A program made the translations under genes and the position numbers. This document shows, in pieces, positions 1 to 8,225 of a DNA stretch of 34,878 nt. Each line of letters starts with the position of its first letter. Position 1 is the first letter of the stretch. This DNA is from JAAYCI01 sp964370445 (GTDB lineage: Bacteria; Bacillota; Clostridia; Oscillospirales; Ruminococcaceae). The stretch is taken from the NCBI GenBank assembly GCA_964370445.1, contig CAYJJK010000014.1, positions 1 through 34,878 of the forward strand. The letters are read 5' to 3'. The notes under the pieces are model-generated. The model had not been told where the DNA came from, did not search any database, and saw only the letters and a list, made by a program, of their open reading frames with translations.

Positions 1-2
1 AC

Positions 3-640
3 TCAAAAATCATCATCTGCACCGGTTATAATAAACTTTTTTGTTGCAACATCTGCCACAAGTTTTAATAAATTACTATACCCTGTTTTATTTTTTATAT
101 TGCTAAGGTGTGTATCCAGTGTTCTGCTTTTTATATTCAGAATTTCACACACTTTTTCGTTGGAATGTCCGTTCACTTTTGCCTGCAATATTTCAAGTTC
201 TTTTGGCGTAAAGTCAGAAATTTTTGCAAAACCGATTTTTATAGACGGCTGCTCCTCTGGGTAATATATTTTTCCGTCCATCACACTGTCCATAACAAGC
301 AGCAAATCCATATCTGCGTGGTCTTTATACCAAAAACCCTCACATCCAGCGTTTTTTGCTTCTTCAATATATTTCTTTTGCAGAACAAACGTTAAAATGA
401 TTATTTTGATTGCAGGGTACAATTTTTTAACTTTTGCAGCAACCTTCACCCCGTTTTCCTTCCAAGTGTGTGTATATCCATAAGGATTAAATCCACACGC
501 TCGTATCGCAGTTCATCAATTACCTTGTCTGCGTCAAAAAATGCTTTTGTTATTTTGTATTTGCCCTCGCTTCGTAAAATGGCATACTCCATAAGCGCAT
601 GAGAACTGCTTTGGTCATCTACAATCATTACGTTATACAT
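3..640 (-). pseudogene. NarL/LuxR-type response regulator, frameshifted in the receiver domain
   Basis: Two overlapping minus-strand frames together make one NarL-family response regulator, a DNA-binding output protein of a two-component system. The first frame (640 to 446) starts MYNVMIVDDQ and carries the acidic pair and the phospho-acceptor region LILMDIHT. The second frame (449 to 3) supplies the rest of the receiver (KIIILTF, then FWYKD) and a C-terminal LuxR helix-turn-helix (FTPKELEIL through TLDTHLSNIKNKTG). The frames break at a (GT)4 run at 466-473. Removing one GT unit would read DIHTWKENGVKVA, which restores a normal receiver. The start codon lies 8 nt inside the end of the upstream kinase gene, so the pair was translationally coupled. 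I infer a disrupted gene. A sequencing error, or two peptides coupled through the GTGA overlap, are alternatives. Confidence 0.75.
466..473. repeat. (GT)4 dinucleotide run at the regulator frameshift
   Basis: Four GT units sit exactly where the response regulator reading frame breaks. Loss of one unit restores a consensus receiver sequence, so slippage at this run is the simplest explanation of the frameshift. Four units is short for a phase-variable tract. Confidence 0.5.
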
Positions 641-1664
641 CTTGTTTTCCCTCTTTTATTAATGTTACCACCATGCATACGCCATCATCGCAAGACATGC
701 GCATGGTACCACCTGTTTGCTCAATGCGCTGCCTTAAGCCAGAAAGCCCGCCGCCTTCTTTTATTTCTGCTACTTTATTCTCTGTTTCATTTTGTATGCT
801 AAGGTTCATTTCACTACTTGTATCGATTATATTCACCGTAAGTTTTTTTGCCCCTGCGTGTCTGTAAGCATTTTTAAGCATTTCATTCATACATAAAAGC
901 ACGGTGGTTTTATTATGTTCCTCTTTAGGCAATTTTCCACTCAAAACAATTTCACACCCAAGATTTTCCGCAAAAAGTAAAACCTGCTCTAGTGATAAAC
1001 TTTGCCTGTCATCGCTCGATAGCTCTTTAATTACGCCATTTAAATTCCCCCAATACTCTACAAGCGTTTTAGCTTCGGATGTATTTTCGTTTTCCCTAAG
1101 CGCTTTTTTAGTTAAGGTTAAAAGGTTTCCAAAATTATCATGAAAGTTGATTTTCATGTTTAAGGCAACACCACTTTCGGTGTTTTCCTCAATACGATCG
1201 GCAAGATTTTTTAGCCTTTGTTTTTGTTGTATCAATTTTTCATTTACACTGCGTGTGTTTTCGCTTAAGCGATATAGCTCCGTAATGTCTGTTGCCTTAA
1301 ACTCGTAATATTGGGTGTTATTATACACACACATCGTTTTTGAAAATTGCCATACTTTCTTGTTTTTCAACACAAAGGTCGGTTTGTCGCCTTTTATAAC
1401 ACAATTTTCATCACCTTGTAAGGCGTTTAAATCGGTCCAGAACATCTGTGCGTTTTGCAGCGCTTTGCCCGTAAGCTCCTTGCATAAAGTATGCATAATA
1501 TGGTTTGACAGCAAAAGTTCTACATCATCAGTCATAAACGCAATACCCGTGGGCAAATTTTCGAGTGCTTGTTTTACAGAAAAGGGGCCAATTTGATTTT
1601 TGCTGTTTTTATAAAGCAAGTACATGGAGGACACGGCAAAAGCGATAAAAATTAAATTTAGCAT
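633..1664 (-). CDS. Sensor histidine kinase, probably 5'-truncated
   Basis: This is the partner kinase of the downstream response regulator (8-nt overlap). From the chosen ATG the 343-residue product starts with one membrane segment (MLNLIFIAFAVSSMYLLYK), then a PAS-like sensing region (ALENLPTGIAFMTDD...), a coiled linker (about residues 140-165), a degenerate phosphoacceptor region with the HDNFGNLL motif, and an HATPase domain with N-box NEMLKNAYRHAG and G-box GGGLSGLRQRI. Related Clostridial kinases usually have several N-terminal membrane helices. Here the open frame continues upstream of 1664 with kinase-like hydrophobic sequence (about 1665-1760) but soon runs into the divergent gene at 1810. 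No clear ribosome binding site precedes any candidate start. I infer that the 5' end has been lost. Start assignment is weak; family assignment is good. Confidence 0.7.
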   Translation of the reverse strand: MLNLIFIAFAVSSMYLLYKNSKNQIGPFSVKQALENLPTGIAFMTDDVELLLSNHIMHTLCKELTGKALQNAQMFWTDLNALQGDENCVIKGDKPTFVLKNKKVWQFSKTMCVYNNTQYYEFKATDITELYRLSENTRSVNEKLIQQKQRLKNLADRIEENTESGVALNMKINFHDNFGNLLTLTKKALRENENTSEAKTLVEYWGNLNGVIKELSSDDRQSLSLEQVLLFAENLGCEIVLSGKLPKEEHNKTTVLLCMNEMLKNAYRHAGAKKLTVNIIDTSSEMNLSIQNETENKVAEIKEGGGLSGLRQRIEQTGGTMRMSCDDGVCMVVTLIKEGKQDV

Positions 1665-1809
1665 TATATACACAGCGCAAGGTATGCTGTTAAACAGTGC
1701 AAAAGTGGGTGTTAAAACAATATCATAACATCGATTATGAATAATAAACAAGATTAAAAAACAAGCCGACCCTTGGGGATAAAACAACCATAGAGAAAGG
1801 AAAATCATT

Positions 1810-2525
1810 ATGGGATTATTTGACAAAAAATATTGCGATGTTTGTGGCGACAAAATCGGCCTTTTGGGCAACAGAAAATTAGAGGACGGTAACCTTTGTA
1901 AAGATTGCGCCGGTAAGCTTTCTCCTTTTTTTGACAACAGAAGAAGCTCTACTGTTGATGAAATTAAGGGTCAACTGGCGTATCGTGAAGAAAATGAGCA
2001 AAAAGTTGCACAATTCAACCCAACAAAAGTAATCGGTGGCAGAAATTTAATTTGCATTGATGAAGATAATCAAAAATGGCTATTTTCACGAACAAAAAAA
2101 TGGAAGGACAATAACCCGACATTATTGATTTTTCACAGGTGACCGGCTGTGATGTTGATATTGATGAACATAAGCATGAGATTTATAAAAGTGATGAGCC
2201 GGGCAAGCGTGAAAGCTATAACCCGCCACGATATAAAAAATCTTACGATTTTGATGTTACCATTTATGTGAACTCGCCATGGTTTGATGATATAAAATTC
2301 AAGCTAAACGATGATGACATAGACAGCCGTTTGTGTGCAGAATATAAAGAGGCAGAGCGTGATGCAGAGGAGATAAAAAGCACCTTAATGAGCCTAAGAC
2401 AACAGCACCGTGAAGAAGTGGCCATGGCAAGTGCGCCAAAAGTTGCAATGACTTGCCCTAACTGCAGTGCAACAACAACCCCCAATGCAAGCGGTTGTTG
2501 TGAATTTTGTGGCGGCGCTTGCTGA
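1810..2525 (+). pseudogene. DUF4428 zinc-ribbon protein, one-base frameshift
   Basis: The N-terminal frame (1810-2142) begins MGLFDKKYCDVCGDKIGLL with a CxxC...CxxC pair (CDVC, CKDC), the signature of DUF4428 proteins. It then follows the family pattern up to KDNNP and drifts into TLLIFHR and a stop. The other frame (2139-2525) continues the family sequence with DFSQVTGCDVDID, YNPPRYKKSYDFDV and a C-terminal zinc ribbon (CPNC...CEFC). Adding one C to the CCC run near 2112-2115 rejoins them as NNPDIIDFSQ. A good Shine-Dalgarno (GAAAGGA) precedes the ATG. The function of the family is unknown; it is a small soluble zinc-binding protein. A sequencing error is possible, but a second frameshifted gene lies only 1.2 kb away. 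Confidence 0.75.
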
Positions 2526-2541
2526 AGATAACTAAAAAAAG

Positions 2542-2664
2542 ATGATCATTATTGTAGTGTTGTCAATGATAGCTATGATTGCAATCGCCATCACAATCAC
2601 TTTGCATCAAATTGATGTTATGATGCACACAGGAACGGGTGAAACAGTAAACAGGGATGATTAG
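2542..2664 (+). CDS. Possible 40-residue single-pass membrane peptide
   Basis: A short frame starting MIIIVVLSMIAMIAIAITIT gives one strongly hydrophobic helix followed by a polar tail ending in NRDD. It starts 16 nt after the DUF4428 frame stops. The upstream sequence is A-rich and lacks a strong Shine-Dalgarno. It may be a small membrane protein co-transcribed with the DUF4428 gene, or chance coding in AT-rich DNA. No family is recognised. Confidence 0.25.
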   Translation: MIIIVVLSMIAMIAIAITITLHQIDVMMHTGTGETVNRDD

Positions 2665-2736
2665 ACCCTAGTATCTTTTGCGTTACGCGAAAGTAGTGGA
2701 AATGCATTATCCACCGAGAGGGGGAAGTCACAGTCT

Positions 2737-3048
2737 ATGCATCTCAGCTATGAAACAATTTATATGGATGTACCCGAAACAAACGGATACAAAAAAATAA
2801 AGCTGAATAAAGCAGAGCGAAAAAAATTGGAAACAGACCTTTTAACGCTGATAGAAAAACACAATCTTCGTGAATGGAATGGCTTTGATGAACATTTGCA
2901 GGTTATGGATGCAAGTCACTCTTTTTCGCTTCGTGTGTTATACAAGAATGAAGAGCAAATTGTAGCAAGCGGTGGTTTTATATTTCCCAATCATTATAAT
3001 ATTGTTTTTAACGATGTTAAGGAGATTTTTGTAAAATATTGTCATTAA
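2737..3048 (+). CDS. Small hypothetical protein (103 aa)
   Basis: The ATG is preceded by a strong purine-rich ribosome binding site (GAGAGGGGGA, about 2716-2725). The product is soluble, with no signal peptide or membrane helix. A Lys-rich N-terminal half (KKIKLNKAERKKLETDLLTLIEKH) leads to a C-terminal half with alternating hydrophobic residues (FSLRVLYKNEEQIVASGGFIFPNHYNIVFNDVKEIF), which suggests a small alpha/beta fold. I do not recognise a named family. A clear hairpin terminator follows 6 nt after the stop, which supports a real, separately terminated gene. Confidence 0.6.
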   Translation: MHLSYETIYMDVPETNGYKKIKLNKAERKKLETDLLTLIEKHNLREWNGFDEHLQVMDASHSFSLRVLYKNEEQIVASGGFIFPNHYNIVFNDVKEIFVKYCH

Positions 3049-3053
3049 TTTAG

Positions 3054-3092
3054 CGCAACACCACACGTTACCATGTGGTGTTGCGGTTTTAT
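3054..3092 (+). terminator. Rho-independent terminator after the 2737 gene
   Basis: A perfect 12-bp stem (CGCAACACCACA, 3054-3065, pairing with 3074-3085) with an 8-nt loop is followed by a T-rich tail (GTTTTATT). It lies 6 nt after the stop codon of the small hypothetical gene. Confidence 0.85.
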
Positions 3093-3404
3093 TGTGATAC
3101 AACATGTTTTAAAACATCAATATTCTGCTTATGGTAGCCCTACACAGTTTGTGGGACAATCTCAAAGTGCCAAATAAAACAAATGCTTCACCCTGTCCAT
3201 AAATTATATGATCCTCTATGTAACTGAGCATAACAATAAAAAATTTTGCGTGCATAAGAGTTAAACAATTCCCATTTATTTATAGACTTTCTTACAAAGC
3301 ATGATACAATAAAATTTGTACTTACAAATAGTATTTGATCTTCATTTTCTTTCGTAAACTATTGGCTGTACCCGTGGTATATAGAATTTCAAAAACACAA
3401 GCCT
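3093..3404. other. Intergenic AT-rich stretch, no gene seen
   Basis: No convincing coding sequence was found on either strand. A weak promoter-like pair (TAGACT at 3283, TACAAT at 3305, 16-bp spacer) is present but distant from the next gene. Confidence 0.4.
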
Positions 3405-3433
3405 TTGATTTTGATTTTTTTATCAATTATGAT
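3405..3433 (+). promoter_or_regulatory. Sigma-A-type promoter for the MFS gene
   Basis: TTGATT (3405-3410) and TATGAT (3428-3433) are separated by 17 bp. The spacer contains a TTGAT/ATCAA inverted repeat that could bind a regulator. The start codon of the transporter lies about 155 nt downstream, leaving a long leader. Confidence 0.5.
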
Positions 3434-3587
3434 TGATTGGCCACTCTAATACCATAGCTAAAAGACCATATTTGCACAAATAATACACATATTACCACGG
3501 CAGAAAATGTAAGGTAAGCAAAAATCCTGTAGCCAGCAGATTTCTGCGCTGTGTTTGTATCAAATAAACAAGAAAAGAGGACACTGC

Positions 3588-4778
3588 ATGTGCCAGAAAA
3601 CTGCAAAATATATGAATTCAACTGTGTGCGGCATCATTTTGTTGCTTTTGGGTGGCACAGCTTCTTTACATCAATTTAAAGTTCCACTAAATATGGACGA
3701 TATTGCAGCTTTTATTAATATGAACGCAGAGTATGCCACATGGTTTATGTCCATCTTCACGGTTTTCGGTGTGTTTTTGGCCTTGCCTGCTGGCGGGCTG
3801 GTTACAAGAATCGGTGCAAAAAACACCCTCTTGCTCGCCGGTCTCTTCATTGCCCTTGGCTCACTCCTTGGCGCCTTTGCAAACAGCGGGGCCAGCATGC
3901 TGGTAAGCCGCGCCATTGAGGGCATTGGCTTTGCCATGGTTGCCGTTGCCGGCCCCAGCACCATTGCCAGCACGGTTGCACCAAATAAAATTGCCGCTAC
4001 CCTTGGCATATGGGCCTGCTGGGTGCCACTGGGCAACATCGTGGCCTATAATCTCACCCCCATTTTATACAACAATTTTTCGGGATTCAAAGTGCCCTGG
4101 ATCTCCTACTCTATTTTGTCTGTCATTACGGTTGTTCTTGTTAAAATCTTTGTCAAAGAACCCCAAAATGTGCAACCACTTAAGGACAATGCACCCCACT
4201 CAAACGGCACCTTAAGCGATTTGTTGAAAAAGAAAAACTTCCTGTTTGCAGCGCTTACATTCGCCTGCTACAATTACCTTTTCCTGGCATGGGTTACTTT
4301 TGTCCCCGTCTATGCCATTGAAAACAATCTTATGTCTCCCGGTGTAGCCGGCTTTACGGCCTCCATTCCAATGTTCATCTGTTTTGCATCTTCGCCTTTC
4401 TTTGGCAATTTAGCCGGCAAAATCGGCTTTAAAAAAATATATATCGGCACCTTTATTCTCACCGGATTCGCTTTTATTCTTGGGTTTTTACCCAACCCAC
4501 TATTTATCTATGTATCGGCAGTTTGCATCGGTATCGGCCAGGGCAACCCCGGCATGATGTACGGCGCTGCTAGGGTTCTTGTGGATGGTGAAGCCGGCCT
4601 TATGGGGCTATCTAACGGCATGATTATTGTTTTGCAAAACCTTGGCATGTTTCTTGGCACGGCAACCTTCTTGTCGATTGTGGCTATGATGGGCGGTAAC
4701 TTTACTGCAGCTGCTATGGTGGCCATTCCCATCACACTCATCGGTGTAGTGCTATCAGCAATGGCAAAGTTTAAATAG
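3588..4778 (+). CDS. MFS transporter
   Basis: A 396-residue, very hydrophobic protein with about 12 membrane helices, the usual length for the major facilitator superfamily. After helix 2 it has the cytoplasmic loop signature GGLVTRIGAKNTLL. A second, related half begins after a polar central loop (about residues 190-215, KEPQNVQPLKDNAPHSN). The fold resembles the nitrate/cyanate (NarK/CynX) type of MFS protein, but the substrate cannot be read from sequence. I chose the ATG at 3588 because AAAAGAGG ends 7 nt before it; an upstream TTG at 3555 has no such site. The gene stands alone, with its own promoter and a downstream terminator. It likely transports a small solute across the cytoplasmic membrane. 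Confidence 0.88.
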   Translation: MCQKTAKYMNSTVCGIILLLLGGTASLHQFKVPLNMDDIAAFINMNAEYATWFMSIFTVFGVFLALPAGGLVTRIGAKNTLLLAGLFIALGSLLGAFANSGASMLVSRAIEGIGFAMVAVAGPSTIASTVAPNKIAATLGIWACWVPLGNIVAYNLTPILYNNFSGFKVPWISYSILSVITVVLVKIFVKEPQNVQPLKDNAPHSNGTLSDLLKKKNFLFAALTFACYNYLFLAWVTFVPVYAIENNLMSPGVAGFTASIPMFICFASSPFFGNLAGKIGFKKIYIGTFILTGFAFILGFLPNPLFIYVSAVCIGIGQGNPGMMYGAARVLVDGEAGLMGLSNGMIIVLQNLGMFLGTATFLSIVAMMGGNFTAAAMVAIPITLIGVVLSAMAKFK

Positions 4779-4798
4779 ACAACTGGCAAAATAAATAT

Positions 4799-4878
4799 CC
4801 CCCGGCTTATGTATCGGCCCCAAAAATTAGACCAAAAAATCTAACAAAAGGGAGGTCGGTACAATAACCGGGGGTTTT
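4799..4878 (+). terminator. Terminator stem split by about 53 bp
   Basis: CCCCCGG (4799-4805) pairs with CCGGGGG (4868-4874), extended by TTAT/ATAA with one bulged C, and is followed by TTTT. About 53 bp lie in the loop, far more than normal, and this insert carries sequence resembling an IS3-family end. The flanks (AATATCCCCCGGC, TTTT..TTCAT) resemble the terminator at 10471. Confidence 0.55.
4814..4846. mobile_element. Possible IS3-family terminal fragment
   Basis: The sequence CGGCCCCAAAAATTAGACC followed by AAAAAATCTAAC resembles the ends of IS3/IS150-group elements, which often read CCCCAAAAA-TTAGACA. No transposase coding sequence is attached. It sits inside the loop of a terminator and may be a solo end left by excision or deletion. 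Confidence 0.25.
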
Positions 4879-5019
4879 GTTCATACAAGTAAAAACATTT
4901 TATACTTCACACAAACAGGTACTTTTGGCATCAACGCCTAAAACTTGATTGATACCACCTAGATATAGTCTAAAATAATTGCGCCATGAATGTATAAGCA
5001 TTGTCCTCAATATACTTTT

Positions 5020-5331
5020 TTACTCATTTTCTTCTTCTACCGCTTCAATGCGAAATGTAACCGGCTTTTCAGGATCCGGGCAACATACACGCGTTATACC
5101 AGGCTTTGCATCCCAAGGGTGGCGCCCACCAAGTTCCACAACACGAAGCATAGGCCAAAGGCTGTGAAACGCGGCCGCACAAATATCTGGCGGGCAACGC
5201 TCGAAATCAAAATGAAATTCTTGGCCTACTACATGGCAATGACATACCTCTCCATTGGATTCCGCCGGCACTTTTTCCACCACAATCTTCAATTTTTTGG
5301 GTCGTTGATATTTGCTTTTCCAATCTTCCAT
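5020..5331 (-). CDS. TIGR04076 family protein
   Basis: A small soluble protein (103 aa from the chosen start) that matches the TIGR04076 pattern: LKIVVEKV near the N-terminus, then VGQEF, a CPPDIC segment followed by AAAFHSLWPML, GGRHPW, a CC pair (RVCCPDPEKPV) and a final FRIE. The conserved cysteines suggest metal or redox chemistry, but the family has no established function. I prefer the ATG at 5331 because AAGGTG lies 7-8 nt upstream; the longer start at 5352 has no ribosome binding site. The gene sits between insertion-sequence fragments and appears intact. A perfect palindrome overlaps its likely promoter. Confidence 0.75.
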   Translation of the reverse strand: MEDWKSKYQRPKKLKIVVEKVPAESNGEVCHCHVVGQEFHFDFERCPPDICAAAFHSLWPMLRVVELGGRHPWDAKPGITRVCCPDPEKPVTFRIEAVEEENE

Positions 5332-5370
5332 TTTTTCACACCTTACTTTCATTATTATTATTTAGAACAT

Positions 5371-5406
5371 GATATACTACATAAATTTTCCTGTGAAAAT
5401 TTCACA
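5371..5406 (-). promoter_or_regulatory. Promoter and palindromic operator for the TIGR04076 gene
   Basis: On the minus strand, TTTTCA (5394-5399) and TATATC (5371-5376) are spaced 17 bp. The -35 box lies within a perfect 15-bp palindrome, TGTGAAAATTTCACA (5392-5406), well placed for a repressor to block RNA polymerase. The function is inferred from position. Confidence 0.4.
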
Positions 5407-5548
5407 TTTCACCCTATAGACTTTTAAATTTTGTTGTTTTGTTCAAACGGTGAAGCAATATTTTGTTCTCAACTGAACTTCTTTTCGGGTTGTTTCGATT
5501 TTGTCAATTAGCACGTCCCACGTAAAATAGAAGAGGGAAAGAAGTGCT
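5407..5548. other. Intergenic, nothing recognised
   Basis: AT-rich spacer between the TIGR04076 promoter and the IS1-like remnant. No inverted repeat end of the element was identified here. Confidence 0.3.
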
Positions 5549-5905
5549 TACGATGAAGAGACAAGAGCATTGGCACTAAAAATATATTATGCGGGAGCAA
5601 GTGGCCGAGGAGTAGGGAAAATATTGGGAATGAGCAAAGGGAACGTATATAACTGGATAAAAAAAACAAAGTGAATGTTGAAAAGATGGATGTGGTTTAT
5701 CCCGGGCAACACATACGAAATGTTTCAAACAAAAATGATACCTATACGGTGGAGGGGAAAATGTAGACTTGAGGCATTATATCCAGGTGCTGGCGTGGCG
5801 TAGCCGTTGTTTTCCAAGAAGTATAGACACCTTGACTGCAGTATTGGAAGTATTTGTAGCTGCTTACAATCGCTTTGGTCTGCAAAGAAGATGTACCGAG
5901 ACAGA
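5549..5905 (+). pseudogene. IS1-like transposase remnant, internally deleted
   Basis: Three consecutive plus-strand frames read as pieces of one IS1-type transposase. The first (5549-5674) encodes the helix-turn-helix (YYAGASGRGVGKILGMSKGN, then VYNWIKK). It ends at an A8C run at 5659-5667, where a -1 shift continues into NKVNVEKMDVVYPGQH and NDTYTVEG. A third frame, from about 5766, gives VDLRHYIQVLAWRSRCF and FVAAYNRFGLQRR, the C-terminal end of such transposases. The central catalytic region is missing, so the element is inactive. IS1 elements are known to fuse InsA and InsB' by -1 frameshifting at an A6C motif. The first shift may therefore be native, while the second (near 5757-5761) is damage. 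Confidence 0.65.
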
Positions 5906-6264
5906 AGAAAAAACACAAGATCTCGCGAGTTACCTTTCTCGGTTCTTGATTTCCTGCAAATCAACGCGTTTTGCCACACCCAACAGTAAAAACCACTTGC
6001 GTTGTTCACATACCTGTGCTAACGGTAGCCCTAAAATTTCAATGGTAGCGATGATTGCTAGCTACGTGATGAATATTATTTTTGACCCCAAACTCGGGCA
6101 TGCCCTGTCTAGCTCTCAAACACTTTGTTGGGAAAAAGATAAGCGAAATTATCCCATAGGTGCACCTCGTGCTAAATTTTTCTGTTTCAACCTACTAAAA
6201 CGAACGCTACAATAAGAGGTTGGCCGACTGCCTAACGGGTGAGCGCAAGGGTTCAAAAAAGGAA
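5906..6264. other. Degenerate stretch between IS remnants
   Basis: Open frames here do not resemble known proteins. The sequence probably contains decayed insertion-element DNA (tail of the IS1-like element and upstream part of the IS30 element), but nothing specific can be supported. Confidence 0.3.
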
Positions 6265-6461
6265 TTGCCGAGCATTTGTCCGCTCCTCATGTGCCGTGAT
6301 AACGTGACTCAAATGAAAATACAATCGAACTTTTTAGAGAATATCTGCCAAAATCCTTTGGCATTGCTCCAATCACACAAAGCAACATTGCAGAAATCAC
6401 ATCTAAACTTAAAGTTAGACCTCGCAAAGGCTTAGGATGGAAAACACCTTGGGAGGTCTAA
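6265..6461 (+). pseudogene. IS30-family transposase C-terminal remnant
   Basis: The plus-strand frame reads AEHLSAPHVP, two stops, RDSNENTIELFREYLPKSF, then a helical segment and RPRKGLGWKTPWEV followed by a stop. This is the end of the IS30-type DDE transposase, normally WxRGxNENTNGLLRxYxPK ... RPRKxLxWKTPxEVF. The stops TGA TAA fall where W and Q are expected, consistent with point decay. The following DNA (about 6465-6497, ATAAATTGTTGCTCTTAGCTT then GACAATTCAAG) looks like an IS30-type end. Only the C-terminus remains. Confidence 0.7.
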
Positions 6462-6526
6462 CTTCATAAATTGTTGCTCTTAGCTTGACAATTCAAGACT
6501 GAAAACTCTCTGCTTTAAGCTACATC

Positions 6527-8173
6527 CTAAAGGACGAATTTATCCACAAGATGATGTAGCGTGTTGGCCTGTGCCGAAAGTTCTTCGCTCACAGCAGCAC
6601 TCTCTTCACTGGTTGCCGTGTTGGTTTGCACCACAGTCGAGATTTGCTCAATTTCGGTGGAAATTTCGCGAATTCTGTTGGTTTGCTCTTCGGTAGCTTT
6701 GGCAATTTCATCAATGGTGGTGACCATTTGTTGCACTTTTTCGGCAAGATCTTCAAACGATTCATTTGCCTTTTGAGCAATGCCTTCACCTTCTTGCACA
6801 GCACTGATAGAGTGCTCAATAAGCTGTGTTGTGTTGTGTGCCGCTTCGGACGATTTTTGTGCCAGGGTTCTCACTTCATCGGCTACAACAGCAAAACCCT
6901 TACCTGCAGTACCGGCTCTTGCAGCCTCTACGGCGGCATTCAGTGCCAAAATATTGGTTTGGAAAGCAATATCGTCAATAACTTTGATAACCTTAACAAT
7001 ATCCTCTGATGTATTTGAAATCTCCTGCATTGCCATGAGCATTTGTTTCATGTCGTCAAGTGTAGATTTGGCAACTTCGCCCGAAACAACCGCAATATCG
7101 TTCACTTTTTTTGTGTTCCTGGAGTTATCTTCCACCTGAACAGAAATCTCTTGTAGGTTGGTGGAGAGAATTTCCACACTGCCTGCTTGGTTGATGGCAC
7201 CTTGAGCCATCGCCTGTGCACCACTGGAAACCATGGTTACACTGGAGCTGATTTGCTCGGCCGAAGAGGAAACTTGGGATAGTGCATTGCGAACAGAATG
7301 GGTCATGGCATTCATTGAGTCATATAATTGGGCCCACTCACCAATGTAAATATCCGGATTTCCTGTGTCTACATTCCAATCGCCCTTTGCAATTTTTCCA
7401 AGCATATCAACCAAAGTGATGTTTAAAGAAGAAAGGTTTGTTTTCATTGCGTTAAATGAATACGCTAAATGCCCAATTTCATTGTTTGAGTTCACATCGA
7501 GCTCAAAATGCATTTGTCCTTGGGCGATGCTTTGAGCTGCATCCATGACAGAAGAAAGTGGTTTCGCAACCGATTTGTCAATCATGACCTTGGCAACAAT
7601 GCAGACAATTAGAATCAGAGCAATTCCCACAAGCATCGCAATAGTTAAAGCAGAATTTAACGCAGCATCATTTGAACTACTGGAAATGCCTGCAAATACA
7701 ACACCCACAATTTCCCCGTTTTCATCAAAATGTGGAATGTAGGAGGTAAAATGCTTTTCGCCTAATATTTCGGTTTCCCCCAGATAAGATTCACCTTGGT
7801 TCAAAACAATATTAGCAATTGTGGGGTCCAGTGTCGTACCAACTGCTCGCTCACCGTCAATGACAATAGTTGTAAATTCTCGCACATCACCATCAAAAAT
7901 GGTGAGTTCGCAGCCGGTTATCTCTTTCAGTCTTTCCAAAACTTCTGTTTTATCTTCCATCTCTGAAACTTCGTGTAAACTCAGCTCATATTCAAGCAAA
8001 TTTGTGCCAACAACACATTGGTTAATCAGCTCAGCATTCACATTATTGCGTGTGGTGATACCGTTGAGAAGAATCATCACGGTGACAATGATGGTGGTCA
8101 TCACTGCAATCAGTAAATTGAACTGTACAGACAATTTCCCATATTTTTTTCTTGGTTTTCCAGTGTTATTCAT
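6527..8173 (-). CDS. Methyl-accepting chemotaxis protein
   Basis: A 548-residue chemoreceptor that senses extracellular ligands and signals to CheA/CheW. From the N-terminus: a cytoplasmic basic stretch and a membrane helix (about residues 15-40, LLIAVMTTIIVTVMILL), a periplasm-facing Cache-type sensor domain (about 45-170, ending EIVGVVFAGISS), a second helix (about 180-205, LTIAMLVGIALILIVCIV), a HAMP domain (KPLSSVMDAAQSIAQGQ), and a coiled-coil signalling domain with the invariant hairpin (IDDIAFQTNILALNAAVEAA, then GKGFAVVADEVRTLAQKS). The ATG at 8173 is preceded by AAGGAGA; the longer start at 8221 lacks this. The gene is solitary, with a clear promoter. No chemotaxis or flagellar genes are nearby, so it is an orphan receptor. 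Confidence 0.93.
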   Translation of the reverse strand: MNNTGKPRKKYGKLSVQFNLLIAVMTTIIVTVMILLNGITTRNNVNAELINQCVVGTNLLEYELSLHEVSEMEDKTEVLERLKEITGCELTIFDGDVREFTTIVIDGERAVGTTLDPTIANIVLNQGESYLGETEILGEKHFTSYIPHFDENGEIVGVVFAGISSSSNDAALNSALTIAMLVGIALILIVCIVAKVMIDKSVAKPLSSVMDAAQSIAQGQMHFELDVNSNNEIGHLAYSFNAMKTNLSSLNITLVDMLGKIAKGDWNVDTGNPDIYIGEWAQLYDSMNAMTHSVRNALSQVSSSAEQISSSVTMVSSGAQAMAQGAINQAGSVEILSTNLQEISVQVEDNSRNTKKVNDIAVVSGEVAKSTLDDMKQMLMAMQEISNTSEDIVKVIKVIDDIAFQTNILALNAAVEAARAGTAGKGFAVVADEVRTLAQKSSEAAHNTTQLIEHSISAVQEGEGIAQKANESFEDLAEKVQQMVTTIDEIAKATEEQTNRIREISTEIEQISTVVQTNTATSEESAAVSEELSAQANTLHHLVDKFVL

Positions 8174-8225
8174 GAAATTTCTCCTTGGTGAGATGAATAT
8201 GATAAATTGTATAGCTCTCATTTAT

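Noticed and set aside
3427..3621. Minus-strand frame of 64 codons
   Set aside because: It overlaps the MFS promoter and start, and shows no ribosome binding site or family pattern.
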